Source: Planctomycetota bacterium
Lineage (GTDB): Bacteria > Planctomycetota > Planctomycetia > Pirellulales > Pirellulaceae
Length of the DNA: 64,000 nucleotides
Assembly (NCBI GenBank): GCA_014238905.1
Contig: JABAAE010000001.1
Span: forward strand, 108,712 to 172,711
Reading direction: 5' to 3'
The notes under the pieces are model-generated. The model ran no database searches. It saw nothing but the letters and a program-made list of their open reading frames with translations, and was not told the DNA's origin. Below, in pieces: positions 28,191 through 36,172 of this stretch. Each line of letters starts with the position of its first letter. Within the stretch, counting starts at the first letter, position 1. The translations under genes and the position numbers were made by a program.

Positions 28191-28715
28191 ATGCTAACCG
28201 TAGGTAACCCATTTCCCGAGTTTTCAGCCGATGCCTGTGTCGGATCCGATTCAGACAGCCTGACAAAAATTGACAACCAGTCCTATGCAGGTAAATGGGT
28301 TGTCTATTTCTTCTATCCAAAAGATTTTACTTTTGTTTGCCCGACCGAAATTTCCGAATTCAACAAACAGCTTGGAGAATTTGCAGACCGAGACGCCATG
28401 GTCGTCGGCGGCAGTACCGACAACGAGTACTCACACTTGGCATGGTGTAAAGCCCACGACGATTTGACCGATTTAAAATTCCCACTGATCGCAGCTCAGA
28501 AACTGGCTTTTGATCTTGGGATCGTCGACCCTTCGGCCCATGTCTGTCTCCGGTCAACGTTTCTGGTCGATCCTCACGGGGTGATCCAGTGGGCATGTGC
28601 AAACAGCCTGAGCGTCGGACGCAACGTCAATGAAATCCTCCGGGTCCTTGACGCTATCCAATCCGACGAACTTTGCCCCTGCAACTGGAAAAAAGGGGAC
28701 GCGACACTTTCCTGA
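28191..28715 (+). CDS. ahpC: AhpC-type peroxiredoxin
   Basis: This 174-residue thioredoxin-fold peroxidase has the peroxidatic Cys50 in FYPKDFTFVCPTE and two C-terminal cysteines, C162 and C164, in CPCNW, one of which should resolve the disulfide. It reduces hydrogen peroxide and organic hydroperoxides in the cytoplasm. The AhpD-like gene 288 bases downstream would supply electrons, the arrangement known from actinobacteria. A clear terminator lies between the two, so they may be separately controlled or read through. No ahpF is in the window. Confidence 0.92.
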   Translation: MLTVGNPFPEFSADACVGSDSDSLTKIDNQSYAGKWVVYFFYPKDFTFVCPTEISEFNKQLGEFADRDAMVVGGSTDNEYSHLAWCKAHDDLTDLKFPLIAAQKLAFDLGIVDPSAHVCLRSTFLVDPHGVIQWACANSLSVGRNVNEILRVLDAIQSDELCPCNWKKGDATLS

Positions 28716-28772
28716 GCCAAACAGCGAATGAGCCATTTCTGGAATGTTTCAGGTGGATTGGTAAAGAATGTG

Positions 28773-28805
28773 AAAGCGTGCCCATGGCTCAGGCACGCTT
28801 TTTTC
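28773..28805 (+). terminator. Intrinsic terminator after ahpC
   Basis: aaagcgtgcc (28773-28782) pairs perfectly with ggcacgcttt (28792-28801), with a 9-base loop and a t-run that continues into ttttttct. It lies 57 bases beyond the ahpC stop. Confidence 0.88.
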
Positions 28806-29003
28806 TCGTCCCCACCTGTTTTTTTCCCAACCTGTTCCTGCTCAACGCCTGATCAAGCGAGAACTGGGGATGGCTTATTCCACTGGCATATCGGAAGATA
28901 ACAGCAATGGAGAAACCGTTGGCTGATGATTATCAACCCAGCCGATGCCGCTGGCAATTTAAACTCATGATTCAAAAAAGAAATTATTTTTACTGGAGAC
29001 CAG

Positions 29004-29531
29004 ATGATCCAAATTGACGCTCTTCGCGAGAAGCTGTCCGAAGCCACCAAGGACATGAAACTGAATTTATCATCACTCCTCAGAGGCGATCAGCTCACAC
29101 AGCAAGAGGCTTGGGGCTGCGCATTGACTTCAGCCTATTTCGTCAGGCACTCTCAGCTCGTCACCGCGTTGAGAGCAGATTCCGCAGAGATCCTCTCCGA
29201 CGAACAGCGGGAGGATGCCAAAGGCGCTGCTGCCCTCATGGGCATGAATACCGTTTACTATCGCTCCCGGCATATGATCGGAAAGGAATTCTATGAGCAG
29301 CAGCGAGCAGGATTGAGAATGAACCGAATGATGAAGCCCGCTTCCGGACGGGTTAATTTCGAACTGTACTCTATGGCATGTGCGGCGTTAGCCGGCTGTG
29401 ACGTCTGCCTCAAGTCACACGAAGAGAGCCTTTTAAAGGAAGGCATTTCGCAGGAAAAGATCCATGAAGTCCTGCGGGTTGCCGCGGTCGTTAATGGTTT
29501 TGCCGTCGCCTACGATTCAGAAGAAAACTAA
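29004..29531 (+). CDS. ahpD: AhpD-like alkylhydroperoxidase / carboxymuconolactone decarboxylase family
   Basis: A 175-residue all-helical protein with the AhpD redox site CDVC (C132, C135) followed by SHEE with the proton-relay His139, and the C-terminal EVLRVAAVVNGFAVAYD helix. AhpD links the lipoamide pool to AhpC; here its ahpC partner lies directly upstream. A ribosome site ggag precedes ATG 29004. The length fits AhpD rather than the shorter carboxymuconolactone decarboxylases. Cytosolic peroxide defence is the likely role. Confidence 0.9.
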   Translation: MIQIDALREKLSEATKDMKLNLSSLLRGDQLTQQEAWGCALTSAYFVRHSQLVTALRADSAEILSDEQREDAKGAAALMGMNTVYYRSRHMIGKEFYEQQRAGLRMNRMMKPASGRVNFELYSMACAALAGCDVCLKSHEESLLKEGISQEKIHEVLRVAAVVNGFAVAYDSEEN

Positions 29532-29777
29532 AACGAAATTCCAAGAGCCTGAAGTCTCAAAAGCCATTGAGCGATGTGATCATTCCATGATGCGTTCTCT
29601 GGTCGACGAGCCATTTCTAGGCTAACAGCGGACATACCCTAAACGCTTCCAGACTTCGCCAGACTCCAGCCTGTCCTATCCTGCTGAATATCAAGAGAAT
29701 CCAACGGAAACCGAATACTCAGGTGAACTCGCCGACTTGCGTAGAATCGTCTACTGCCTAAAATAGGTTTCTCAGAA

Positions 29778-29851
29778 GCACCCGTAGCTCAACTGGATAG
29801 AGCATCGGTCTACGAAACCGAAGGTTACTGGTTCGAATCCAGTCGGGTGTA
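29778..29851 (+). tRNA. tRNA-Arg (anticodon ACG)
   Basis: A full cloverleaf can be drawn. The acceptor gcacccg pairs with cgggtgt (first pair G-U), D-stem gctc/gagc, anticodon stem tcggt/accga with loop ctacgaa (anticodon ACG, Arg), and T-arm actgg-ttcgaat-ccagt. The discriminator is A and no CCA is encoded. Its 3' half is repeated near 41.0 kb, marking it as an integration site. Confidence 0.95.
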
Positions 29852-29854
29852 CTC
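29831..29854 (+). other. attL-like site: 3' end of tRNA-Arg
   Basis: The T-arm and acceptor 3' strand of the tRNA plus three following bases recur at 40995-41018. 21 of 24 bases match, with the last 16 (ccagtcgggtgtactc) perfect. This is the usual footprint of a tyrosine integrase that inserts at a tRNA 3' end and rebuilds it. Confidence 0.75.
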
Positions 29855-30139
29855 TTTCTACCGTGTCAAACGGCCCCTGTGACGAAAGCATCGTCCAAGG
29901 GGACAGCATCCCAACACGATGCCAGCCCGACTCTCCCACCATCCTCTCGATTCGGTCGCACCCCCTCAAGAAACCTGGAAACCCACTAGGATAAGTAATT
30001 CGAATGGATTCAATTCTTGTTGGCGTTTGCGAATCGATACTACGGCACATCTACGCTGTACGAACATCGGCACCTACAGCTCAGATTGTTTTACCTTCTT
30101 GGCAGATGAGACCTGTTCGTCTTTCGATCAGGACTGGTC

Positions 30140-30340
30140 TTATTTAGGCGAAGCCGTAACAATGTTGCAGGTACGAGTTAGTTCGTCAAAGTAAAGCTCG
30201 ACGCTGCCAAGTTCGAGTTGTTTGAGTACGTCAAGGACTCGTCGCGAGAATTCACTATGATCCGTTCCATCACGCGTCACAAACTCCTCGACGATTTCTT
30301 GAAGGGCTTCAGGCGAAAGTCTTCCTGGCGGAATTTTCAT
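30140..30340 (-). CDS. YheU family (UPF0270) small protein
   Basis: The 66-residue protein lines up with YheU along its length: MKIPPGRLSPEAL, EFVTRDGTDHSE, then a run of charged helix and VELYFDEL. YheU is a conserved cytosolic protein of unknown function, mostly seen in gammaproteobacteria, so its presence in a planctomycete island suggests transfer. It starts 10 bases after the floA stop and is the last gene of that operon. Confidence 0.8.
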   Translation of the reverse strand: MKIPPGRLSPEALQEIVEEFVTRDGTDHSEFSRRVLDVLKQLELGSVELYFDELTRTCNIVTASPK

Positions 30341-30349
30341 CGTCGAATG

Positions 30350-31387
30350 TTACGCACTTTCCTTTGATCCTGGAAACTTCAGAATTGTTTTGGGTTCCGC
30401 AGAATTCGTCCCGTTTGAGAAGAATTGACCTTCTCTGATCGCTTTTGCCAATCCGAATGGAATTTTGGCTTCGGCGAGAACCAGATCCGCCTTTTCTGCT
30501 GTGACTTTTGCACCCATTTCAACAAACCGTGCGATTGCTTCCGCACGTCGCGCCTCGGCGCTTGCTCGCGCGACGCGAGTATCTGCCTCTGCACGCTCGG
30601 CCTGAAGCCGTGCGCCAATGTTTCGCCCAACGTCAATTGTTGAAACGTCAATGGAAACGATTTCGTAAGCCGTATTTGACTGGATACCCTGATCCAAAAC
30701 GGTTTTAGAAATACGACTGGGCATCGCGAGTGCTTCTTCGTGAGAATCCATTGAGCCGATAGTGGAAACGATTCCTTGACCGACACGCGCGATAATTGTT
30801 TGTTCGGTCGCACCGCCAATCAACTGATCCAGGTTAGTTCGCACGGTTACCCGAACTCGAGTCAGCAACTCAATTCCATTTCTCGCGACGGCACTCAAAC
30901 TGGTTGGCGAGTCCGAAGAATGAGGGTCGGGACAGTCAATGACTTTGGGAAAAATGCTCGTGCGAACTGCTTCCGCCAAATCTCGACCGGAAAGGTCAAT
31001 GGCTGCTGCGCGGTCGAAGTCCAGGTTGATACCCGCACGATTCGCCGCAATGATCGCCAGAATGACTTGATGGACATCACCTCCCGCAAGATAGTGGGCC
31101 TCAAGTAATGAAGAACTCATTCCGCGCCCGCGCGAAATCGTCAAACCTGCTTTTCGGGCCATCACCTGGGCCCTGACAATCGTGGCGGGTTTGACATTCC
31201 GCAAACTCATTCCGATCAGGCTCGCAAATGTTACATCCACCCTCGAGAATTTTGCTTGCAGCCAAAGACCGCCAAAGACGAATGCAACCACTACGATGAT
31301 CAGCAAACCGACGATTGCAAGCGATGCCCCGCCGTAATAAACCCAAGCTGGTAATTCGATCCAACCAAACAGAAAAGGCAGGTTCAC
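30350..31387 (-). CDS. floA: Flotillin-like protein FloA (SPFH/UPF0365)
   Basis: The 345-residue membrane protein has a hydrophobic hairpin at residues about 15-45 and then the FloA signature: GMSLRNVKPATIVRA, LEAHYLAGGDVHQVI, RVTVRTNLDQLIGGATEQTIIARVGQGIVSTIGS, and the Ala/Glu-rich coiled region (RLQAERAEADTRVARASAEARRAEA). FloA scaffolds membrane microdomains. The start is GTG 31387, overlapping the preceding stop by 4 bases. In most bacteria the partner is an NfeD protein; none is encoded here. Two unknown genes and yheU share the operon instead. Confidence 0.93.
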   Translation of the reverse strand: MNLPFLFGWIELPAWVYYGGASLAIVGLLIIVVVAFVFGGLWLQAKFSRVDVTFASLIGMSLRNVKPATIVRAQVMARKAGLTISRGRGMSSSLLEAHYLAGGDVHQVILAIIAANRAGINLDFDRAAAIDLSGRDLAEAVRTSIFPKVIDCPDPHSSDSPTSLSAVARNGIELLTRVRVTVRTNLDQLIGGATEQTIIARVGQGIVSTIGSMDSHEEALAMPSRISKTVLDQGIQSNTAYEIVSIDVSTIDVGRNIGARLQAERAEADTRVARASAEARRAEAIARFVEMGAKVTAEKADLVLAEAKIPFGLAKAIREGQFFSNGTNSAEPKTILKFPGSKESA

Positions 31388-31875
31388 GCTTCACCGCCAA
31401 GGTCTAATGCGAACGCCTCTTGTAACATCGTGCTTTCTCGGCAACGTATCGTGGCAAGTGACTCTATCCAATGCCTCAGTCGTTGCTCAACCTCTTTTGA
31501 TATTGCATCGATGGATGTGTCTTTTTCGAGCCTATCGCGGACCAATGAAACACAAACCATGTTCGCCTGATACAACGCCTTAATTTGACGAGACCAGTTG
31601 GGTCGACGCTTAAGAACAGCGTTCAGATAACTGTTGTCCAACGCCAGTTTCAGCACATTGGGAAGATTTCGAATCAGGCGATTCAATAGAATCAGCAGCG
31701 AGGCTCGGGTCTGCAAGTCGAAATCTTCACTTAAAAGCGTTCGCATGTCGCCAATCAACAAGTACTCAAGATCGCAGCTTTCTTTCAACATCAAGTTTGA
31801 TTCAATAATTTTCGATTCACCGGTTCGTTGGTTTTCCATCGCGTTTCGATCCAAAAAGATTTGAGGTCGGCTCAC
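31384..31875 (-). CDS. Unknown 163-aa helical protein of the floA operon
   Basis: Not recognised. The 163 residues are soluble and predicted helical by eye, with Leu/Arg-rich heptad-like stretches (ASLLILLNRLIRNLPNVLKLAL, VRDRLEKDTSIDAISKEVEQRL). There is no signal peptide and no catalytic motif. Its stop overlaps the floA GTG start and its own start overlaps the preceding gene, so it is translationally coupled to both. That layout suggests a cytosolic partner or regulator of FloA. Confidence 0.7.
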   Translation of the reverse strand: MSRPQIFLDRNAMENQRTGESKIIESNLMLKESCDLEYLLIGDMRTLLSEDFDLQTRASLLILLNRLIRNLPNVLKLALDNSYLNAVLKRRPNWSRQIKALYQANMVCVSLVRDRLEKDTSIDAISKEVEQRLRHWIESLATIRCRESTMLQEAFALDLGGEA

Positions 31876-32222
31876 GCGTTCCTCGTTGCCGCTTCTTCCC
31901 GTTCCTGCTTTCGACGCATTCGGACAAGTTTATCGCTAGCGGATTCCTTGATCTCTGCAATTGCTTCAGGCATGCAGAGAATTGCTTTCAAGTCCTCGGT
32001 GGCCTCGCACTGCCTGCCTGTGGTTGAGTACACCAGCGCTCGATTGAACAGCGCCATCGCAATGACTTCACCGGGCGATTCTGATGAGTCGACAACTTCT
32101 GTGTAATATTTAATCGCGCTGTCTGGGTCACGATTGGTTGCGCAAACCCTTCCTTTGGCAACTTTAGCCAGGGCCCGGCCTCGAACTGTAAATCGCCCCA
32201 GGATACTTTTGAACAAGTTCAT
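31872..32222 (-). CDS. TPR-like 116-aa protein, first gene of the floA operon
   Basis: A short protein with one to two tetratricopeptide-like units (DPDSAIKYYTEVVDSSESPGEVIAMALFNRA, YSTTGRQCEATEDLKAIL) after a basic N-terminus (NLFKSILGRFTVRGRAL). There is no signal sequence. It starts the four-gene minus-strand operon; the next gene overlaps its stop by 4 bases. A scaffold role in a FloA-associated complex is plausible but unproven. Confidence 0.7.
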   Translation of the reverse strand: MNLFKSILGRFTVRGRALAKVAKGRVCATNRDPDSAIKYYTEVVDSSESPGEVIAMALFNRALVYSTTGRQCEATEDLKAILCMPEAIAEIKESASDKLVRMRRKQEREEAATRNA

Positions 32223-33140
32223 CGTCTTTCCTTTCGATTCCAGCCAATTGGAATCAAGTCAACTACGGTCGTCACTGTGAATTCCATTTGCGGATTCACT
32301 ATTCAGACAGACCTGCTGAGCAGAATCAGCAATCAGAAGAAATTCTTCAGGCCCATTTCAGGGGATACCTGAGTCATTAAAAGTGTTGATAAGAAGCAGG
32401 AATTGCTGGCACTAGAATCAGACTTCAATGAGTCCGGTGCAAAGCGAGTGCAAGCTGCTTTTCCGCGATTCGCGATTTTACGAATCGCCGAGTCAATCCT
32501 TAACTTTCAGTCAATCGATTGTTCGCTGACCAAGAGTCCTCATGCAGTGATTGTATGCGAACATGCGAATGCCGCATCAAATAAAAGCGGTATTGATTGA
32601 GTTTCTTAAGATTTTTTGAAAGGACACTCGGAGTTTTGCCAACGGAAACGAAGTTTATGTGTGGAATACATTCAACAATCAAACAATGTCTATTGACTGT
32701 GATCAGCCAAGACATAGACTTCACGGCGGAAGTTGCGCCGGCAATTTCTCTGATTCATTTGGACGACTGATTAACCGGCAGTCTGCAAAGCTCGAAGTCT
32801 GCAAAGCTCGATGGCCGAACTAATAGTAGGCCGAAGCACAATTACTCTCATTTGTTTTGTGTCGGCTTTCTCTATTCCTTTTTCTTGGCATAAACGGCGG
32901 AGTTTTTGGACATAAAAGACGAAACTATGTTGGGCATTGTTTATCGCGATTGGGCGAAAAAAATTCAGGCCTAAAAAGCCAATGTTCAACAACAGTAGCG
33001 TTACCAGCTATCATTCTCAACGCGCTGATGTCGCGGTCGCCGTGACGGTCCACGCGTTAAACGGTGACCTCGAACCGGTTCAAAAATTAATCGAAGTAGC
33101 GATTAAAAAATTTTTACTCTCAATTTCTGGAGATATCGTG
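32223..33140. other. AT-rich gene-poor stretch in the island
   Basis: No convincing gene in 900 bases. The frame through 32937-33140 runs into the small gene at 33141 but has no motif or ribosome site, so it is not called. A perfect 16-bp tandem duplication (agtctgcaaagctcga) lies at 32780-32811, and part of it recurs near 40414. The rest looks like decayed island DNA. Confidence 0.5.
32780..32811. repeat. 16-bp perfect tandem duplication
   Basis: Two adjacent copies of agtctgcaaagctcga. An 11-base part (gtctgcaaagc) occurs again near the right end of the island, around 40418, suggesting that both places derive from related sequence or that the motif is a common island element. Confidence 0.75.
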
Positions 33141-33263
33141 ATGGGTGACAAGGGCGGAAGTAAGGACAAAGGCAAACGAGAAAAACAGAAAAAGGCGAAA
33201 CGAACCCCTAAAGAGAAACGAAAAGCTCGAAACGATAAAAAGAACAGCGGGAGTTCGCAATAG
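33141..33263 (+). CDS. Tiny Lys-rich protein (40 aa), MGDKGG family-like
   Basis: ATG 33141 follows ggag by eight bases and opens a 41-codon frame with MGDKGGSKDKGKREKQKKA at the start and an Asn/Gly/Ser end. Small proteins beginning MGDK.. with a Lys/Gln/Arg-rich body are widespread in bacteria and uncharacterised. It is basic and probably disordered, so it may bind nucleic acid or ribosomes. A second tiny charged gene follows 71 bases later. Confidence 0.65.
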   Translation: MGDKGGSKDKGKREKQKKAKRTPKEKRKARNDKKNSGSSQ

Positions 33264-33334
33264 GGCGCCCAAGAAACGCCCAAACAGAAATCAATCTCTT
33301 CGTTCTAAATCGCTTTTCAACTAAAGAGGACATT

Positions 33335-33547
33335 ATCGGTAAAAAACAGAATACTTTCGCCAAAATTCAACGAGATCGGCAAAAGAAACAGAAAGCGGAG
33401 GACAAAAGAATTCGGCGTTTGGAACGCAAGAACGATAAGGCCAACATAATGTCCGTGCCCGATCCCGAGGACGCGAATGGCGAAGACGATGCTACCAAAG
33501 TGCGGGAATCCGTTGACGGAAATCAACATTCAGATGACAACACCTAA
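33335..33547 (+). CDS. Tiny charged protein (70 aa) with no AUG/GUG/UUG start
   Basis: The frame from 33335 to the stop at 33545 encodes a basic half (GKKQNTFAKIQRDRQKKQK) and an acidic half (PDPEDANGEDD). GKKQNTF followed by Lys/Arg-rich helix resembles the start of a common small bacterial family that begins with methionine. Here the codon in that place is ATC, behind aaagagga; ATT precedes it. No usual start exists upstream in frame. Either a rare initiation codon is used or the gene has lost its start by one base change. The shift from basic to acidic composition is seen directly. Confidence 0.5.
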   Translation: MGKKQNTFAKIQRDRQKKQKAEDKRIRRLERKNDKANIMSVPDPEDANGEDDATKVRESVDGNQHSDDNT

Positions 33548-33722
33548 TTACAGATGGTCCATCGGATACCCGTTGTATTCCTTCACTCATGTCATATCCG
33601 CCACTCACGACTTGTGATACAGTCGTAACACATCCTTAGTGGGGACCACTCGTTGACATTCGACCAAATTCGGTCGGCACGATCCCGTCGCCTCCTCTGA
33701 GCTAACTCGAGGAGTAGTTTTC

Positions 33723-34892
33723 GTGGCCACACTCCCCCCCGGTGCGCTTACACCGAGCACCATTAGCACTTCAGTAAACTTGGTGTCATCTCCAACAGCT
33801 AGTGAACATGTTTCCACAGCTGTTGTCTATTGCGAAGCCAACTTCGGTGCCATCGACGGTAAAACCGCGAACGGCCTGGTTCGTTTTTCGGAAAAGTATA
33901 AGGTCCTTGCAGTCATAGACAGTACAAAGGACAGGCTTGATTCTGGCGAGGTCCTCGGTGACGAGCCGAACGGTATCCCCATTTGTCGTAATCTTGCTGC
34001 GGCGCTTGCACATGCAGGTAGTATTCCTGACTATTTCATCTTTGGGATGGCTCCGGCAAGTGGCATGCTTTCGTCGCAGGAGCGAAGGCTCGTTCTCGAA
34101 GCCATCAACTTAGGGATGAATATCGTAAACGGACTTCATGAATTCTTAAACGATGATCCCGAGTTTGCGGCCGCCATAGCTACGAACAACGTTGAAATAC
34201 TCGACATTCGTAAGCCACCTTGCAAGAAGGATTTACGGTCGTTCACTGGTCGCATCACTGACGTCACTTGCCCAAGAATAGCCGTACTTGGAACCGATTG
34301 TGCCATTGGTAAACGGACAACTGCCACTATCCTGACTCGTGCTCTCAAGGACTATGGCCTGAAGGCGGTAATGGTCGGCACTGGCCAAACCGGTTTGATC
34401 CAGGGCGCCAGCTACGGCGTTTCGCTCGATGCCATTCCGTCGCAGTTTTGTGCGGGAGAGTTGGAAGCTGCGATTGTCGAAGCGTTCGAATGCGAAAACC
34501 CTGATGTGATTATTGTCGAAGGGCAGGGAGCGCTGAGCCACCCCGCCTATTCCACATCTTCCTTCATTCTGAGAGGGAGCTGTCCCAACGGGGTCATATT
34601 GCAGCACGCCCCAGGAAGGCTGCATCGCTGTGACTTCGAAAAGATGACTATGCCGACACCTTCCACTGAGATCAACCTGATTGAAACTTTTTCCGACACG
34701 AGAGTCATAGGCCTGACCATCAACCACGAAAACATGACCGAAGCCGAGGTGGATGTGGCCATTTCAATATATGAACTCGAACTCGGTATTCCGGCCACTG
34801 ATGTACTTTCACGGCCATCGGGTCGCCTCGTTGAGACGGTTATCGCAGCATTTCCGGACCTGGAAGAGAAGTTGACCGCGGGAACGCGATGA
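33723..34892 (+). CDS. DUF1611 family protein, DgcN-like D-glutamate N-acetyltransferase candidate
   Basis: The 389-residue protein has an N-terminal Rossmann-like part (DUF1611_N: VDSTKDRLDSGEVLGDEPNGIPI) and a C-terminal P-loop-like domain (VLGTDCAIGKRTTATIL, TGQTGLIQGASYGVSLDAIPSQFCAGELE, VIIVEGQGALSHP). This is the DgcN family, for which a D-glutamate N-acetyltransferase activity has been reported in marine bacteria. GTG 33723 follows gaggag. The racemase gene overlaps its stop by 4 bases, so the two products probably act in one pathway of D-amino acid use. The substrate here is inferred. Confidence 0.8.
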   Translation: MATLPPGALTPSTISTSVNLVSSPTASEHVSTAVVYCEANFGAIDGKTANGLVRFSEKYKVLAVIDSTKDRLDSGEVLGDEPNGIPICRNLAAALAHAGSIPDYFIFGMAPASGMLSSQERRLVLEAINLGMNIVNGLHEFLNDDPEFAAAIATNNVEILDIRKPPCKKDLRSFTGRITDVTCPRIAVLGTDCAIGKRTTATILTRALKDYGLKAVMVGTGQTGLIQGASYGVSLDAIPSQFCAGELEAAIVEAFECENPDVIIVEGQGALSHPAYSTSSFILRGSCPNGVILQHAPGRLHRCDFEKMTMPTPSTEINLIETFSDTRVIGLTINHENMTEAEVDVAISIYELELGIPATDVLSRPSGRLVETVIAAFPDLEEKLTAGTR

Positions 34893-35983
34893 CCGCACCG
34901 CGACTTGAGATAAATCTCGATAAGATCCGGCACAACGCTACCACGCTGGTCGAGAGTTTGAAACTGAAAGGAATCTCTGTAACAGGCGTCACGAAGGCAA
35001 CGCTCGGCTCATTCGAGATTGCTGATGTATTTCTGGAGTCTGGAGTACATGCACTCGGCGATTCCCGAATCGAGAATATCGAATCGATGTATCGTGCCCG
35101 TGGACCGGCACCGATGACACTCATTCGCTCTCCGATGCTCAGCCAAGTGCAGCGGGTAGTCAAGTACGCCGATATGAGCTTCAACACTGAACTCGATGTC
35201 ATCCGTGAACTTTCGTCTGCCGCCCGAAAGGAAAATCGAGGTCACGGGATTGTACTCATGGTTGAGTTGGGCGATCTTCGCGAAGGCGTCATGCCACGCG
35301 ACCTCGGGCTCATCGTGCGCGAGACACTTCGCCTTCCGAATATCGTGCTAAAGGGAATCGGTACAAATCTCGCTTGCCGAAGTGGAGTGATTCCCGATGC
35401 GAGAAACATGGATGAGCTATCCTCACTCGCAGATTCGATCGAGTCGACTTTCGACCGTTCGCTCGACATCGTATCGGGCGGCAATTCCGCCAACCTGCAA
35501 TGGGCTCTTGGCAGTTCCAGCGTCGGTCGAATCAATGATGTACGCTTAGGTGAATCAATTCTACTTGGACGGGAGCCTTTGCATCGGCAACCGATTGATG
35601 GTCTTTTTACTGATGCCATCGTGCTTACGGCCGAAGTGATTGAGTCGAAAGTCAAGCCGTCACAGCCATGGGGTAACATCGCTCAAACTGCATTTGGCGT
35701 GGCAGCACCTGTTACTGACCGAGGTCGAATCGCGCAGACGATAATGGCGATCGGTCAGCAGGACACCGATCCGAGTGGTCTCATTCCTCCTAACGGAATC
35801 GAAATTCTCAGTGCAAGCAGCGACCATCTGATTACCGATTCCGATGGCCGTCTCATACCTGTCGGAACTGAACTCGCTTTTCAGCTCAACTATAGTGCGT
35901 TGCTTCGCAGCATGACTTCGCCTTTTGTCGCCAAGGTTGTAAAGACCGAGAGAGACAATTTAGCTGCCTCATGTTCGCAATAG
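34889..35983 (+). CDS. PLP-dependent alanine/ornithine-racemase-fold enzyme
   Basis: A 364-residue fold-type III PLP enzyme. It opens with PRLEINLDKIRHNATTLVE, the cofactor lysine is in SVTGVTKATLG, and VELGDLREGVMP and DIVSGGNSANLQWALG follow in the pattern of the ornithine racemase (Orr) branch rather than Alr or DadX. ATG 34889 overlaps the DUF1611 stop (ATGA). In dgcN operons described elsewhere the second enzyme is an enolase-type epimerase; here a PLP racemase takes that place. A cytosolic role in D/L amino acid interconversion is likely; the substrate is not known. Confidence 0.85.
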   Translation: MTAPRLEINLDKIRHNATTLVESLKLKGISVTGVTKATLGSFEIADVFLESGVHALGDSRIENIESMYRARGPAPMTLIRSPMLSQVQRVVKYADMSFNTELDVIRELSSAARKENRGHGIVLMVELGDLREGVMPRDLGLIVRETLRLPNIVLKGIGTNLACRSGVIPDARNMDELSSLADSIESTFDRSLDIVSGGNSANLQWALGSSSVGRINDVRLGESILLGREPLHRQPIDGLFTDAIVLTAEVIESKVKPSQPWGNIAQTAFGVAAPVTDRGRIAQTIMAIGQQDTDPSGLIPPNGIEILSASSDHLITDSDGRLIPVGTELAFQLNYSALLRSMTSPFVAKVVKTERDNLAASCSQ

Positions 35984-36172
35984 TCGTCGAATCTGTACTC
36001 GAAATTTAGCTGGACTTACAGAATCGGGATGCTCCGTGAAACGTCAAAGACAACTGAGGCTTAAATGCGATGCCCCGCAAAGACTCAGCGATTGAAACAA
36101 GGCCAGTTAGGGACACTAACCTGCGTAAAACCGTCACTTCTACGCACGCAAGGCTTAAACTTCATGATGTTT

